DNA of 7,390 nt, from NCBI GenBank assembly GCA_016197345.1, contig JACPVY010000117.1, positions 1 to 7,390 on the forward strand. The letters are read 5' to 3'. The notes beneath the pieces are model-generated. The model had not been told where the DNA came from and did no database searches. It saw only the letters and a list, made by a program, of their open reading frames with translations. The position numbers and the translations under genes were made by a program. Source of the DNA: Burkholderiales bacterium (GTDB lineage: Bacteria; Pseudomonadota; Gammaproteobacteria; Burkholderiales; Burkholderiaceae_D). Each line of letters starts with the position of its first letter. Within the stretch, counting starts at the first letter, position 1. Of this stretch, positions 6,308 through 7,390 are shown one piece after another.

Positions 6308-7390
6308 TCAAGGTACATAACCCGGAATTTTAGATTCATCAATGACATCAATTTGCTTAGGGTCCATAAACTTTCGAGCAAACTTGATATACACCTTATT
6401 GCGAATGAAAACGTCGAATAAATCAGGGTCGATGTGCCCGTTGAGGCGGAACTTGCCCAAAATGTAGAGCGATTCAGAAAGACTTTTACCCTTTTTATAC
6501 GGCCTATCCGATGCTGTCAATGCTTCAAAGATATCGGCAATCGCCATTAAGCGCGCTTGAATCGACATTTGCTCACGGGTTAAGCCACGTGGATAGCCTT
6601 TGCCATCCATTCTTTCGTGGTGTCCACCTGCGTATTCCGGCACATTGCGCAAATGCTTGGGCCATGGCAATGATTCCAACATGCGTATCGTCACGGAAAT
6701 ATGATTGTTGATGACTTCACGCTCATCCATTGTCAAGGTACCAAATGGAATGCATAGGTTGTTGAGCTCATCGGGATCGAGAAAATTGGCGTCAAAGCCA
6801 TCGGGATCAGTCCAGCGATAGCGTGCGATTTCACGCACACGCTGAATATCGTCGGGTTTCATGCCTTCGCCGCCGACATTCGCAACACGCAAAAAATCGC
6901 GATCCAGATTGATTTGCTCGAGCTTTTTTTGCAAATCTAGCTCGATTTGCGCCATCTCTGCCTCGACTTGGCTGGCCGGTGCGCTCGACAACAAGGCGCA
7001 TTTTTGTTCCAGCGCTGCAATTTGGGCATCACGTTTTAAGACTTCAAACCGAGTATCTATCGTCGAAATGCGGTCGTAGATGGTTTCCATCTTGGTTGCT
7101 TTATCGACCACGTGCACTGGCGTCGTAATTTTTCCACAATCATGCAGCAAACCTGCTAGCCACAGCTCGCGCCGATCTTGTTCGGTCATTTGAAACGATG
7201 CCAACGGCCCTTCATTGGTTTCGTGCGCTGCTTCAGCGAGCATCATCGTCAATTCCGGCACTAACTGGCAATGGCGGCCAGTGTAGGGCGATTTTTCATC
7301 GATGCCGATGGTTCCCGTAGTGGTGCCGCCACCGGTCGATCCGCCGGTCTTGCAGACGCCGTTGGCCCCTGCGTTGTAGATGGCCTGAAT
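6308..7390 (-). CDS. HD-GYP domain cyclic-di-GMP phosphodiesterase (5' end outside window)
   Basis: The frame is open from the right edge to the TGA at 6308-6310 (360 codons). HD-GYP proteins hydrolyse the biofilm signal c-di-GMP. Counting from the right edge, the motifs are H40 (GRHCQLV), H83-D84 with K87 (LLHDCGK), H230 (INNHIS), H257-H258-E259 with D262 (HHERMDG) and G265-Y266-P267. The metal ligands and GYP are present, so activity is predicted. There is no Glu four residues before H40, which argues against a three-metal site. HD and the next His are about 147 residues apart, well above the roughly 60 of compact HD-GYP domains, because of a helical insert (about 105-165, rich in Lys/Glu/Gln and probably coiled coil) seen in a proteobacterial subfamily. 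After GYP come the IADIFEALTASDRPYKK and HIDPDLF blocks. A GTG at 7261 could start a shorter frame but would remove H40, so the true start lies outside the window. Residues 1-28 are unlike the family (see findings). Confidence 0.93.
   Translation of the reverse strand: MQAIYNAGANGVCKTGGSTGGGTTTGTIGIDEKSPYTGRHCQLVPELTMMLAEAAHETNEGPLASFQMTEQDRRELWLAGLLHDCGKITTPVHVVDKATKMETIYDRISTIDTRFEVLKRDAQIAALEQKCALLSSAPASQVEAEMAQIELDLQKKLEQINLDRDFLRVANVGGEGMKPDDIQRVREIARYRWTDPDGFDANFLDPDELNNLCIPFGTLTMDEREVINNHISVTIRMLESLPWPKHLRNVPEYAGGHHERMDGKGYPRGLTREQMSIQARLMAIADIFEALTASDRPYKKGKSLSESLYILGKFRLNGHIDPDLFDVFIRNKVYIKFARKFMDPKQIDVIDESKIPGYVP

Noticed and set aside
6280..6311. GATC repeats as a replication-linked or regulator site
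   Set aside because: Only three GATC sites in about 30 bases; too few and too common to assign a role.

Overview
The window reads as a piece of a betaproteobacterial chromosome, most likely Burkholderiales and perhaps close to Oxalobacteraceae. This rests on roughly 50% GC, the style of the proteins and the gene families; it is an inference, as no rRNA or marker gene is present. All four recognisable genes lie on the minus strand, so transcription runs from right to left.

Layout in transcription order: (1) 7390-6308, the C-terminal part of an HD-GYP cyclic-di-GMP phosphodiesterase whose N-terminus lies outside the window; (2) after a 64-base gap, 6243-3973, a complete CHASE2 / three-helix / class III adenylate cyclase with all catalytic residues; (3) after a 384-base gap with an AT-rich terminator-like hairpin and a GC-rich, foldable leader, 3588-2117, a two-partner-secretion outer-membrane transporter (TpsB, FhaC/ShlB family) broken by an out-of-frame internal deletion; (4) after a 287-base gap with a good sigma70 promoter, a TGTCA repeat cluster and leader hairpins, 1829 to the left edge, the N-terminal 609 residues of the secreted partner (TpsA, filamentous-haemagglutinin type).

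The first two genes handle second messengers: one degrades c-di-GMP and the other makes cAMP. The last two are a surface adhesin/exoprotein and its dedicated transporter. c-di-GMP commonly controls adhesin production, so a signalling-to-adhesion module is plausible, but nothing in the sequence proves the link.

The points most worth a second look are the deletion in tpsB, which leaves an apparently intact tpsA possibly without its exporter; two 9-10 base words shared by the tpsB and tpsA leaders in swapped order; the TGTCA operator-like cluster at the tpsA promoter; and a Gly/Thr-rich, GC-richer stretch fused in frame to the HD-GYP domain at the right edge. I saw no tRNA, rRNA, CRISPR array, transposase or integrase.
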